Program-made: the position numbers and the translations under genes
In this document: piece after piece, positions 16,153 through 23,668 of the stretch
How the letters are laid out: each line of letters opens with the position of its first letter
How positions within the stretch are numbered: position 1 is the stretch's first letter
Notes under the pieces: model-generated
Seen by the model: only the letters and a program-made list of their open reading frames with translations
The model's database searches: none
What the model was told of the DNA's origin: nothing
Source of the DNA: Candidatus Culexmicrobium profundum
Lineage (GTDB): Archaea > Thermoproteota > Methanomethylicia > Culexarchaeales > Culexmicrobiaceae
Assembly (NCBI GenBank): GCA_025061245.1
Contig: JANZKD010000006.1
Span: 1 to 24,937 of the forward strand
Length of the DNA stretch: 24,937 bases
Direction of reading: 5' to 3'

Positions 16153-16968
16153 ATGACTGATTATAGGATCCTAATTAAAAAGTTTGGTAAAATCAAAGAA
16201 GAAGACGTAAAACGAGTTTTAGAAGTGATCCATAGATGTTACAATAAATCAGATAGGAAGCCTTCAGTTATCGACCTATACATCTTCGAAAATAGAAAGC
16301 AAATGATTAGCTTTCTAAACTATATAAGTAATGAGATGGGTAAAGCATCTTTCTGGGAAATTGAAAAATACTATGCTCTACATGACGCATGGACAGGTAT
16401 TCCAAGAATAATGGTTTCCATCGACATTCTATATGAATTACCTGAAAAAGTATTTGAGGGAGCACTATTACATGAAACTGCACATTCCATTTTGCATGGA
16501 GAAATAAGTTATTACATTTTCACGTATCCTAGAATTTTAAGAGAGAAATTCGATGAAGAAACAGCATCAAAAATAGCCTATTTACTTTCAATTGCAGTGA
16601 AAGATTATGAAGTCACCGATTTCCTATTAAAACAAAACTTTACCGATAATCAGATTGAATTTATTAAATACCTACTAACACCCACCCTAGAAGAAAAAGA
16701 AGAATATACGCTGAGTAAATTAAATATAAAAGCAAAAGCCTTAGCCATAGCTTCAATACTAAAAGTAGCAATGTGTGCATTACCATTAGCTAAGATTAAT
16801 GAAAATATCCAAAGAAAACTAAGCAATTACGTCAAGTATATACTACCAGAATACTATAAAGTAGTCCTCAAAATATTAGATGATTTTCATCGCAAAAGTG
16901 CAGGAAAATTTAATCTTAAAGGCAAAATAGAAACTTTAAGTGAAATATTTGTCAATAACATTGAATAA
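16153..16968 (+). CDS. Predicted zinc metalloprotein with HExxH motif, unknown function
   Basis: This 271-residue soluble protein has HETAH at residues 107-111 (H107, E108, H111) in a hydrophobic helix, ALLHETAHSILHG, typical of zincin metallopeptidases. About 42 residues later comes KDYEVTD (E153, D156), which could provide the third zinc ligand, as in gluzincins of the M48 type (E-x-x-x-D pattern). There is no signal peptide or membrane segment, so it would act in the cytoplasm. The N-terminal ~100 residues (LYIFENRKQMISFLNY) and the helical C-terminus are not familiar to me. It stands alone, divergent from pantoate kinase and convergent with the regulator gene. Proteolytic activity is inferred from the motif only. 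Confidence 0.75.
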   Translation: MTDYRILIKKFGKIKEEDVKRVLEVIHRCYNKSDRKPSVIDLYIFENRKQMISFLNYISNEMGKASFWEIEKYYALHDAWTGIPRIMVSIDILYELPEKVFEGALLHETAHSILHGEISYYIFTYPRILREKFDEETASKIAYLLSIAVKDYEVTDFLLKQNFTDNQIEFIKYLLTPTLEEKEEYTLSKLNIKAKALAIASILKVAMCALPLAKINENIQRKLSNYVKYILPEYYKVVLKILDDFHRKSAGKFNLKGKIETLSEIFVNNIE

Positions 16969-17000
16969 TCATATTTAATGATAAAAAAAGCATTAGTATT

Positions 17001-17633
17001 TCATAACATACTAGGCAAAAATACTATTAGCAAATTAAAGTAGAGAATAGCATTCACAATTAATATTGAGTGTTCAATTTTAACTCCTCGTGTAAATGAG
17101 AATGTTAAGATTAAAAGGGAGGCGGAAGCTATTATTAAGAAAGGTAGAATCCATTTCGCAATTTCTCCCAAAACAATTCTGAGAAAAGGGAAGAACGCCA
17201 GTGGAAGAAAAGAAATACATACGCCTAGGAGGAGATTTAAATCAAGAATTTTTGATCCACTAAAAATTGATGATAATAACTCTAATCCAATGTATATGAC
17301 TGTAAGATTTAATGGAAAATAGAACCAATCTCCAAGCGTGGTATATATAAAACCAAATAATTTTAGCTTTATAAAATTGCATCCAATACTGCCTAAGACA
17401 ATGGATATTATAGCCAGTGAAAAGGATAATAATCTATTGCTAAATAAAATGTAGATGCCTTTAGGAAAACGCTCTCCAAGAATTATTTCAGAAGCAACTG
17501 TTAAGCCTTCATCAGTCAAATAAAACTTCTTTGATTCCTCATCTCTTGCAACTAATCCTTCAAGGAGACTTAAATGATAATATACTGTTCCAGCAGCTAA
17601 GCCAAGGGCTCTCGCTAACTCCCCTATGCTCAT
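17001..17633 (-). CDS. Membrane-anchored winged-helix transcriptional regulator (start uncertain)
   Basis: This 210-residue protein has an ArsR-like winged helix (MSIGELARALGLAAGTVYYH, LLEGLVARDEESKKFYLTDEG) in its first ~50 residues, then four or five membrane helices (about residues 78-105, 110-140, 143-160, 162-185, 190-208). Such proteins are probably membrane-bound one-component regulators. The first in-frame ATG (17633) falls inside the DNA-binding domain. The same frame stays open upstream to 17690, encoding LRSPVRREILILLRNGE, which is the missing first helix of the domain, but there is no ATG, GTG or TTG in those codons. A TATA-like TATAGTTAA lies near 17697-17705 and AAGGAG at 17688-17693. 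So either an unusual start codon is used or the 5' end is damaged. It lies 100 bases downstream of a broken surface-protein gene. Confidence 0.7.
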   Translation of the reverse strand: MSIGELARALGLAAGTVYYHLSLLEGLVARDEESKKFYLTDEGLTVASEIILGERFPKGIYILFSNRLLSFSLAIISIVLGSIGCNFIKLKLFGFIYTTLGDWFYFPLNLTVIYIGLELLSSIFSGSKILDLNLLLGVCISFLPLAFFPFLRIVLGEIAKWILPFLIIASASLLILTFSFTRGVKIEHSILIVNAILYFNLLIVFLPSML

Positions 17634-17733
17634 CTCACCATTTCTTAGTAATATTAGAATCTCCCTGCGTACAGGGCTTCTTAACGCTCCTTAAATTAAC
17701 TATAGAGTTATGAAGTAATTTTAGTTAATGAAA

Positions 17734-18750
17734 TTATTGTTTCCTCTTGTATTTTAAGAGGAGCACTGAAACAATTGTTAATCCAACCGCAGCTATAATT
17801 AATGAGTAACCATCAATTGGAACTGAAATTTTAGTTGATTCAACAATAATTTTACCAGTCTTTGGTGGCAGTATAACATTATATTCAGGTGATTCCTCAG
17901 CTTCAATATCAACACCTATACTTGGATCATGCTTTAATAATCCTCCATCAAAGTAAGGATAAGATAGAAACAGCATTACACAGCCTGAACTCTTCATATA
18001 GGCAGCCTTCACTGGAACTATTACTATATTTCCATCAGGATACGCTACTGTTGCATTAGGTATAAATTTAAAGAATCCAGCTATCAAACCTTCATCAGTC
18101 AACATCTTAAATTTAATGGGTTTAATCCTCATAATCGACCCCCTAACAGTTATAGCTGGTTTAACTGTAAGCGGATTTGCATCAGTATCATTAACTATTG
18201 GTTTAATTTTCATCATTTCTTGAACTTGAACCATAAAGTTAGAAGTTAAGGATGCTGAAGTATCTATAGCACTAAGAAGAGGCAATAGGCTTATTCTTGC
18301 CTTCTTCAGATTAAATGAAGCCATTTTAATCCAGAGAGACAATGATGGTCTAAATGGAAGGCTACTTAGGTTAAGCTCTGCCAGCCTTGAATCTAATGTG
18401 ATTCCATACTTAATATTCCATTCCCAGTTTTTAATTATTAAATCCATTTTTAATTCTGCTTTATTAACAACATAGGTTACTGTTCCATTATTTGTTTCAA
18501 TTTTCTCCGCTACAGGAATAAAGTATAATCTGCACTCAATAACAATATTGTTTTCAGCAAAGTGAAATTGAGGGGGAGCTTTAATCAATTTAAAGCTAAA
18601 GGTTAATCCAATAGATTTACCAGTTTCATCTAATATTTCTTCAATCTCACTTAATTCCCATTTACATGAATCAAATGATAGAAATGGAGGATGCCATTTA
18701 GTTGCCCATTCTCTAGGTAGAAATTCTATTTCTCTCAGTGTTTCATTCAA
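17734..18750 (-). CDS. C-terminal intact fragment of the disrupted surface protein
   Basis: This 338-residue open frame is the longest intact piece of the broken gene and would start at TTG 18750, with no ribosome-binding site. It has no signal peptide of its own, although it is beta-rich, carries several N-glycosylation sites (NGT, NLS, NDT, NAT) and ends in a single membrane helix (GYSLIIAAVGLTIVSVLLL) with a KYKRKQ tail, the layout of an exported, C-terminally anchored protein. If translated alone it would therefore probably not be exported properly. The signal peptide is supplied by the upstream fragment at 19450. I do not recognise the extracellular domain. It is best read as part of the pseudogene rather than as an independent gene. 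Confidence 0.55.
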   Translation of the reverse strand: MNETLREIEFLPREWATKWHPPFLSFDSCKWELSEIEEILDETGKSIGLTFSFKLIKAPPQFHFAENNIVIECRLYFIPVAEKIETNNGTVTYVVNKAELKMDLIIKNWEWNIKYGITLDSRLAELNLSSLPFRPSLSLWIKMASFNLKKARISLLPLLSAIDTSASLTSNFMVQVQEMMKIKPIVNDTDANPLTVKPAITVRGSIMRIKPIKFKMLTDEGLIAGFFKFIPNATVAYPDGNIVIVPVKAAYMKSSGCVMLFLSYPYFDGGLLKHDPSIGVDIEAEESPEYNVILPPKTGKIIVESTKISVPIDGYSLIIAAVGLTIVSVLLLKYKRKQ

Positions 18751-19450
18751 TTTTTTAGTCTATTTTCAATACTTTCACGTACAATTTTCAATATTAATGA
18801 TTTCAAGTCATCTAGAATGCTCATGGTCTTCTGTTTCAATTGATTAGTCATCTGAGATGATGTTAATTGTTGAATTAATTGCTCAATTTCACTGGAAATT
18901 GATTCTAGCTCATCAGCTAGACCATTAAAACCAAGCTGCCTTAAATAGTCAATTAAGTTTTCAAGAACATTCAGTATATTTGAGAAATAACTTGGTCCTT
19001 TGAAATATTTGGCATATTAATGGTTAAAGTTAAAAATTTAATTTTACTTAAAATTGAAAGGCATTGCATATTAGCAGAGACAAATGCTTTAATTTTACTT
19101 TGTAAGTCATGAATTTTAGATGATACTAGAATTGAGTAGATATTTTGCGGGTTTACTGTGCAATTCCATTTAAAATGCTCAATCCTATGAAGCATTACAT
19201 GTTCAATTAAACCATTAAAGTGAACAACATGAACCGTGGAGTTGTCATTTGTATACCATCATATGAAAGTTGGCTTTCTACCATCTCTAGGAAATATTAT
19301 TGTAATAGTATCAGTTTCAATACGTTTAATCTTCTCTAAGTCAACTACTCTATAGCTATTGCCAAGTACATTACCAGTTAATGATACTGAGAAGAGAAGA
19401 ATAATTATTAGGAGGGGGAGAGAGGAGAGCTTTATATTTTTACTCATCAA
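17734..19450 (-). pseudogene. Disrupted cell-surface protein gene (in-frame stop plus two frameshifts)
   Basis: Three reading-frame fragments join into one protein. It starts at ATG 19450 with a clear signal peptide (residues 1-~30, ending in TGNVLG). The frame meets TGA at 19261-19259 (TFI-stop-WYTNDN) but stays coding beyond it. Near 19016-19030 one base appears to be missing: the frame changes to one reading YAKYFKGPSYFSNILNVLEN. Helical, glutamine-rich coiled-coil-like sequence follows (LADELESISSEIEQLIQQL). A second one-base loss lies in a run of six A (18751-18756). Adding one base there joins RLK to KLNETLREIEF and the rest of the protein. With both corrections the length is 1719 bases, exactly 573 codons. 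The reconstructed 572-residue protein has an extracellular region and a C-terminal membrane anchor. Decay or sequencing error are both possible. The family is unknown. Confidence 0.75.
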
Positions 19451-19514
19451 ATCACCACATCTAATTGAGATTATGGTAAAGAATAAAGGTAACTATCATC
19501 GAAAAAACATCGAA

Positions 19515-19880
19515 TTAAACTCTACTTTGACTGCGCTCCTTCAGCCACCTAGCAACTTCTCTAAGAATTGGGTTAAAAGTAACATTTATTATTGGAATTT
19601 CAAGTGCATTCACCTTGATTATTGGCTTGTATTCTGGCATTAGTGTGTATGAAAGCGACAGCCAAAAAATACGTCCATTCAATAGTTCATCTACTACTCT
19701 ATCCGTAGTTGGAGGAAGAGATGAATGAGTAAATAGTATTCCTTCCGCCCACATTAATAGTCTAGTTTGACCCAGCTTCATTAAAACTTTTAAATTTTCT
19801 ACTAGAACATCTATACTTGGATAAAAGACACATTCAGAAATTACTATTTCCTTAATTGGCTTATGCACTATTTTCACCAT
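19515..19880 (-). CDS. Small soluble protein, unknown function
   Basis: I do not recognise this protein. From ATG 19880 it is 121 residues, beginning MVKIVHKPIKEIVISECVFY and ending in VARWLKERSQSRV, with no clear signal peptide or membrane span. GGTGT lies five bases before this ATG, and a TATA-like CTTTAAATAA lies about 35-45 bases upstream. The frame also extends to an ATG at 19958 (147 residues), but that longer start would overlap the palindrome and promoter region shared with trpS and has no ribosome-binding site, so the shorter form is preferred. It is divergent from trpS and lies just upstream of the broken surface-protein gene on the same strand (64 bases apart), so it may once have been co-transcribed with it. 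Confidence 0.5.
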   Translation of the reverse strand: MVKIVHKPIKEIVISECVFYPSIDVLVENLKVLMKLGQTRLLMWAEGILFTHSSLPPTTDRVVDELLNGRIFWLSLSYTLMPEYKPIIKVNALEIPIINVTFNPILREVARWLKERSQSRV

Positions 19881-19951
19881 AGAGACACCACATACTTCTA
19901 GTAATTTCAAATTATTTAAAGTTGAATAAAACGATAAATTTAAGAGGCATA

Positions 19952-19972
19952 ACCTCATAATAGCTATGAGGT
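19952..19972. promoter_or_regulatory. 21-bp inverted repeat between divergent genes, upstream of trpS
   Basis: ACCTCATA (19952-19959) and TATGAGGT (19965-19972) are perfect 8-base inverted arms separated by five bases. The dyad begins about ten bases after a TATA-like GATAAATTTAAG (about 19933-19944) of trpS and covers its likely transcription start. This is a classic place for a repressor to block initiation. It could also form a small mRNA hairpin if transcription begins upstream. Confidence 0.45.
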
Positions 19973-19991
19973 GCCCAGCTCATGGGTGGTC

Positions 19992-21077
19992 ATGTTTGGT
20001 GAAATAAAACTATTAGAAAAACAAGCAGACTATGATAAATTGATAAAGGAATTTGGAGCAAAAAGGTTTTCTCCAAAAATTTTAGAAATACTGAAAACTA
20101 GACATAAGCTTATTGAAATGGGATTTTTCTTTGCTCACAGAGACTTTGACAAGTATTTAGAGATATTTAAGAGAGGAGGACAAGTAGCCATTGTATCAGG
20201 AAGAGGACCATCAAACTATATTCATCTAGGACATTTAATAATATTCGACTTCATTAGATGGCTGCAGTCAGAACTCGATGCAGAAGTTTACATTCCATTA
20301 TCAGATGATGAAAAATACGTATTCAACAAAGTTAAAACATTGGAAGAAGCTTACAAATACGCTATAGATAATGCACTAGATATTGCAGCATTAGGATACA
20401 ATCCAGAAAAGACGCATATGTATGTTTCATCTCAAACTAAATGGGTTTATAAAATATCCCTGGAATTATCCAGACACTTAACATATAGTACTGTGAAGGC
20501 AGCATTTGGATTAACAGATAGTGTTAATCCAGGAGTAGTTTTCTACTCTGCAGTTCAAGCAGCCCACATTCTAATGCCAACAATAAAATATAATTATCCA
20601 GTGGTCGTCCCCATAGGAATGGATCAAGACCCCTATATGAGATTGACAAGAGATATTGCAGCGAAAATAAAAGTGTTTAAGCCTGCATCAATATATGCTA
20701 GGTACTTGAGGGGGCTAACCGGAGAACCTATGTCAGCATCGCAACCTGAAACATGTATATTCATAAATGACTCTCCAGAAACCATTAAAAGAAAAGTTTG
20801 GAATGCATTTACAGGTGGAAGAGCAACCATAAAAGAGCAGAGAGAATTAGGAGGAGAACCTGAAAAATGCGTTGTATATGAATGGTTAATGGTCTATGAA
20901 TTTAAAGATGTAAAGGAAGCACTTGAACATAAAATGAAATGTGTTTCAGGAGAATTAATATGCGGTGTATGTAAAGAAAAATTATACAATGCATTAATCA
21001 GATTCATCAAAGAACACTACAAAAGAAAAGATTCCATTAAAAATAAAATTCAAGACTATTTTGACCACGAAATATGA
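19992..21077 (+). CDS. trpS: Tryptophanyl-tRNA synthetase (archaeal type)
   Basis: This class I aminoacyl-tRNA synthetase attaches tryptophan to tRNA(Trp) in the cytoplasm. From ATG 19992 it is 361 residues, about the usual archaeal length. The N-terminus (DYDKLIKEFGAKRFSP) and FFFAHRDFDKYLE match archaeal TrpRS. The first signature is HLGH (H78 to H81). The second appears as GEPMSAS, with P246 in place of the usual lysine of KMSAS. It is followed by QPETCIFINDSPE, KVWNAFTGG and KEQRELGGEPEKCVVYEWL, all TrpRS hallmarks, and a C-terminal CxxC pair (CGVCKEKLY). The same frame begins at GTG 19971, seven codons earlier, which overlaps the palindrome; ATG 19992 after GGGTGGTC is preferred but not certain. 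An unknown gene is divergent. Confidence 0.93.
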   Translation: MFGEIKLLEKQADYDKLIKEFGAKRFSPKILEILKTRHKLIEMGFFFAHRDFDKYLEIFKRGGQVAIVSGRGPSNYIHLGHLIIFDFIRWLQSELDAEVYIPLSDDEKYVFNKVKTLEEAYKYAIDNALDIAALGYNPEKTHMYVSSQTKWVYKISLELSRHLTYSTVKAAFGLTDSVNPGVVFYSAVQAAHILMPTIKYNYPVVVPIGMDQDPYMRLTRDIAAKIKVFKPASIYARYLRGLTGEPMSASQPETCIFINDSPETIKRKVWNAFTGGRATIKEQRELGGEPEKCVVYEWLMVYEFKDVKEALEHKMKCVSGELICGVCKEKLYNALIRFIKEHYKRKDSIKNKIQDYFDHEI

Positions 21078-21270
21078 CATTAACAATAACAAGCACTAAG
21101 CAAAGCAAATGAAAGAAACATCATAAATTTAATCAGCAATAATCATACAATGTACATTAAACTAGAGTTCTACAAATACGATTTTAAACTATGATGAGAA
21201 ATAGCTTCAAATATTATTTACCTTCAACTAAAAAGTTAAGAGTAAACAATGATTAAAGTATTTATGGAGG
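21078..21270. other. Intergenic gap between trpS and the exonuclease gene, no feature seen
   Basis: These 193 AT-rich bases contain no convincing ORF, tRNA or hairpin. A C-box-like ATGATGA at 21191-21197 has no matching D box downstream. The last ~40 bases presumably hold the promoter and the GGAGG (21266-21270) of the next gene. Confidence 0.5.
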
Positions 21271-21822
21271 ATGAAGGTGAAGATTGCATTTTTAGACATT
21301 GAATCAACAAGTTTAACAGCTGAAAGTGGATTTATAGTTGGCTTCGGGCTAATGTTTGAGGATGGATCATGGATTCATGAATTTTTAAAGGGTAGCGTAA
21401 TAAAAGGTGAAAAAGAAATTTTATCAAAGCTTTTAGATTCCGTTTCAGATATCGACACCATTGTGACATGGTATGGTGAAGGATTTGACATTCCAATGAT
21501 TATTTCGAGATGTCTTGTACACAACTTAGATCCATCAATTATACTATTAAAAGAACACATTGATCTATGTGCATATGCTAAAAAAGTGCTAAGACTAGGA
21601 GATTATAGTCTAGATTCAGTGGCAAAATTCTTCAACATACCTAAAAAAATAGAGTTAAAGGGAAGAGATATGCCCCCAATATATATGGAAGCCATTTCAG
21701 GAGATAGAGAAGCATTAAAACTTATAGAAGAACATTGCTATGATGACCTAAATGCATTGAGAAAAATATATGAAATAATGAAGAAAATTGTTACAACTTT
21801 AAAAGAAAAGGAAAAACTATGA
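21271..21822 (+). CDS. Predicted 3'-5' exonuclease, RNase H-like / DnaQ-like (DEDD) fold
   Basis: This 183-residue protein has the three exonuclease motifs of the DEDD superfamily: Exo I FLDIEST (D9, E11), Exo II GEGFDIPMI (D73) and Exo III HCYDDLNAL (D159, with H155 where many members have tyrosine). These four acidic residues would bind two Mg2+ or Mn2+ ions. It is close to the stand-alone RNase H-like exonucleases of the YprB type rather than to a polymerase proofreading domain, since no polymerase is attached. The start may be ATG 21271, which abuts GGAGG, or GTG 21277, spaced six bases from it. The substrate, DNA or RNA, is not evident. It stands between trpS and a small membrane protein gene, all on the plus strand. 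Confidence 0.85.
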   Translation: MKVKIAFLDIESTSLTAESGFIVGFGLMFEDGSWIHEFLKGSVIKGEKEILSKLLDSVSDIDTIVTWYGEGFDIPMIISRCLVHNLDPSIILLKEHIDLCAYAKKVLRLGDYSLDSVAKFFNIPKKIELKGRDMPPIYMEAISGDREALKLIEEHCYDDLNALRKIYEIMKKIVTTLKEKEKL

Positions 21823-21857
21823 ATATAACATATTAACAAATCCTTTTGGAGATTAAG

Positions 21858-22037
21858 ATGAGGAGAAGTGGAGGAGAAGAATTTAAATTTCTCCTAATAA
21901 TTGGAACTTTAACTGCAGTTTTTGGAGGCATTCTATTGGCTGCAGATGTTGACGCAGGAATCGTACTAATTATAATAGGTGTTTTTGGTACAGCGATAGC
22001 AGCTGCAAGGAGACTTAGCAGGGGTTTCAGAAGGTAG
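21858..22037 (+). CDS. Small two-helix membrane protein, unknown function
   Basis: This 59-residue protein starts at ATG 21858, chosen because GGAG lies six bases upstream; the frame also opens at TTG 21846. After a charged start (MRRSGGEEFK) it has two hydrophobic helices, FLLIIGTLTAVFGGILLAA and GIVLIIIGVFGTAIAAARR, joined by a short DVDAG turn, and it ends in a basic tail (RRLSRGFRR). This is a helical hairpin that would sit in the cytoplasmic membrane. It follows the exonuclease gene by 35 bases and probably shares its transcript, and its last 11 bases overlap the convergent gene. Function unknown. Confidence 0.6.
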   Translation: MRRSGGEEFKFLLIIGTLTAVFGGILLAADVDAGIVLIIIGVFGTAIAAARRLSRGFRR

Positions 22038-22503
22038 GAAGAAAGCCGACCTCACGCTCAATTAGATCAAAAGCTCTAGCCACTGAGTCCAGTATAAATG
22101 CACAGAACCATATAGCAACAAGTATTGAGAAATCTAGAGAAATACTTATTCCTTGATATTGAGCGGAAATTCTACCAAAATTTAGAAGAATTAGTGCATA
22201 TGCCATGAAATATGAAGATACGCCTCGCCCAACTATAAAACCTAGCCATGAATCAGCCAGAAGAGAAGAGATACAACAAAGTATGATAAATGTTACTAGA
22301 GGCATTATCTCAATAGTTGGTGAAGGTATGTAGGGTAGTGGTTCACTTAATTCAGGATGAACCATAGGTAAGACTTTCGTTAAAAGTAGATAGATGTAAC
22401 TTGGAATAATAAAGTATAAGATGTAATTGAAAACTCCAGAGAAAACACCCGATATTAATCTCTTAATTATTACTGAATACTTAACGTAGAATCGTTCACT
22501 CAT
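22027..22503 (-). CDS. Multi-pass membrane protein, third gene of an unknown operon
   Basis: This 158-residue protein has four hydrophobic segments (about residues 15-45, 66-90, 92-110, 122-145) with no catalytic motif I recognise. A proline-rich external loop (HPELSEPLPYIPSPTIEIMP) joins the first two. Its ATG overlaps the stop of the preceding gene as ATGA, a mark of translational coupling, so the three genes 23512-22027 form one operon. Its 3' end overlaps the mini-protein gene by 11 bases. Function unknown; it may form a complex with the two products encoded upstream. Confidence 0.6.
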   Translation of the reverse strand: MSERFYVKYSVIIKRLISGVFSGVFNYILYFIIPSYIYLLLTKVLPMVHPELSEPLPYIPSPTIEIMPLVTFIILCCISSLLADSWLGFIVGRGVSSYFMAYALILLNFGRISAQYQGISISLDFSILVAIWFCAFILDSVARAFDLIEREVGFLPTF

Positions 22504-23210
22504 TTCTGCACCCTCCAGCTATAAATTTTAATTAGCCCTTCGGTAGAGGATAAATATAGCTCTATACTGCTTAGCCTATCTAAATCTTCATATTTCACAT
22601 ACCAAGTTAATACAACTACATCACCAGCTTCTATTGGGGGAGATAATATTTTTCTATCAATTTCCTTATTATCAGCCATTAAAACAACAACTACATCAAC
22701 ATTAATTTTGGCAATAGAAACCATGCGGCTTATAACTACAGCGTGTGATGTATTATAGTCATTAATAATCACATCAATTGGCCCAGGAAAGATATCAATT
22801 CTCAAATAATCTTTAGAAGGGACAGTAACTGTAACTGGCATTATTCTTGCATATACTCCACTTATTGTCATTGTTGCAGTTACATTCTTTCCAATGGAAT
22901 GTAAATTGATATTTGAAGGGATACTAATTACATTTAATCCCTTCTGCAAGACCGTGGATTGAGAATAAAATTGATTGAAATCTACATTCATTTTCACTTG
23001 AAAATCATATACAGGATATAATCCACTATAAGAGAAGTTTAAAATTAAATTGAAATGTAAACTGCTATCAGAAACTTCTAAGTCTTTAATAGTTAAGGAG
23101 ATACCCATTGAAGACAAGTCATTAGCCATAAAATATAGGGTAAAAACAGTAATGCCTAGAGAAATCAAGATTAGAAGAGATGAAATAGTTCTCAATGCTG
23201 AACTAATCAT
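22500..23210 (-). CDS. Membrane-anchored extracytoplasmic beta protein, second gene of an unknown operon
   Basis: This 236-residue protein has one N-terminal membrane helix (about residues 7-30: ISSLLILISLGITVFTLYFM), after which the remainder is beta-rich and hydrophilic with potential N-glycosylation sites, so it probably faces outside the cell, held by an uncleaved signal anchor. The outer part looks like two beta-sandwich repeats (about 38-125 and 130-230); I cannot assign a family. Its ATG overlaps the end of the preceding gene by four bases and its TGA overlaps the next ATG, so all three genes are coupled. Confidence 0.6.
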   Translation of the reverse strand: MISSALRTISSLLILISLGITVFTLYFMANDLSSMGISLTIKDLEVSDSSLHFNLILNFSYSGLYPVYDFQVKMNVDFNQFYSQSTVLQKGLNVISIPSNINLHSIGKNVTATMTISGVYARIMPVTVTVPSKDYLRIDIFPGPIDVIINDYNTSHAVVISRMVSIAKINVDVVVVLMADNKEIDRKILSPPIEAGDVVVLTWYVKYEDLDRLSSIELYLSSTEGLIKIYSWRVQK

Positions 23211-23512
23211 ACTTGCTCCCCACTGATGGTCTCCGCAAGCTCTTCCTCTTCAACAGGTTTAGCAGTCATTAAACTTATACCCTTAGATAAAATTAAACTT
23301 CCAATAGCCACCATAATGGCTATCCATATGATTTTAGGTAGGAGCATAGCAATAACTCGTAACAGCGCTGTAAAGACTTCCAGAATGTCACCGCCAATAC
23401 CAATAGACACTTCACTGTAAACATACGCATTATATGCCATACCAAAGGAAATCAATAGCAATACTAAGCCTATAATAAAAAGTATTAGACCAAGTTTTCT
23501 AGGCTCAACCAT
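23207..23512 (-). CDS. Small two-helix membrane protein, first gene of an unknown operon
   Basis: This 101-residue protein starts at ATG 23512, supported by GGTGA eight bases upstream; the frame also opens at GTG 23524, but that codon is part of the GGTGA itself. It has two membrane helices (about residues 7-28, GLILFIIGLVLLLISFGM, and 56-78, PKIIWIAIMVAIGSLILSKG) and an acidic cytoplasmic tail (VEEEELAETISGE). It heads the three-gene operon and is divergent from the DHH phosphoesterase gene. Function unknown. Confidence 0.6.
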   Translation of the reverse strand: MVEPRKLGLILFIIGLVLLLISFGMAYNAYVYSEVSIGIGGDILEVFTALLRVIAMLLPKIIWIAIMVAIGSLILSKGISLMTAKPVEEEELAETISGEQV

Positions 23513-23668
23513 CAAAGAAGTCACCGCTATAAAATGAGCAAGAGAAAATTTAAATTTTGCTAAAAAGCTAACATGAAATCATGATATTCAACTATAAAAC
23601 TAATGAAATAAGAAATAGTAATAGGAAAAAATAACAACTATTCAAACATAAAAGGGTGTAAATATAAA

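Noticed and set aside
18971..19195. 74-residue open frame as an independent gene
   Set aside because: It is in the same frame as the signal-peptide fragment beyond the TGA and reads smoothly as part of the disrupted surface protein.
19259..19261. TGA in the surface-protein gene read as tryptophan or selenocysteine
   Set aside because: The same gene has two further frameshifts, no recoding element is visible, and other genes in the window end normally at TGA. A nonsense change is simpler.
21191..21197. ATGATGA resembling the C box of a C/D sRNA in the gap after trpS
   Set aside because: No CTGA D box follows within the expected ~50-60 bases, and no D'/C' pair is seen.
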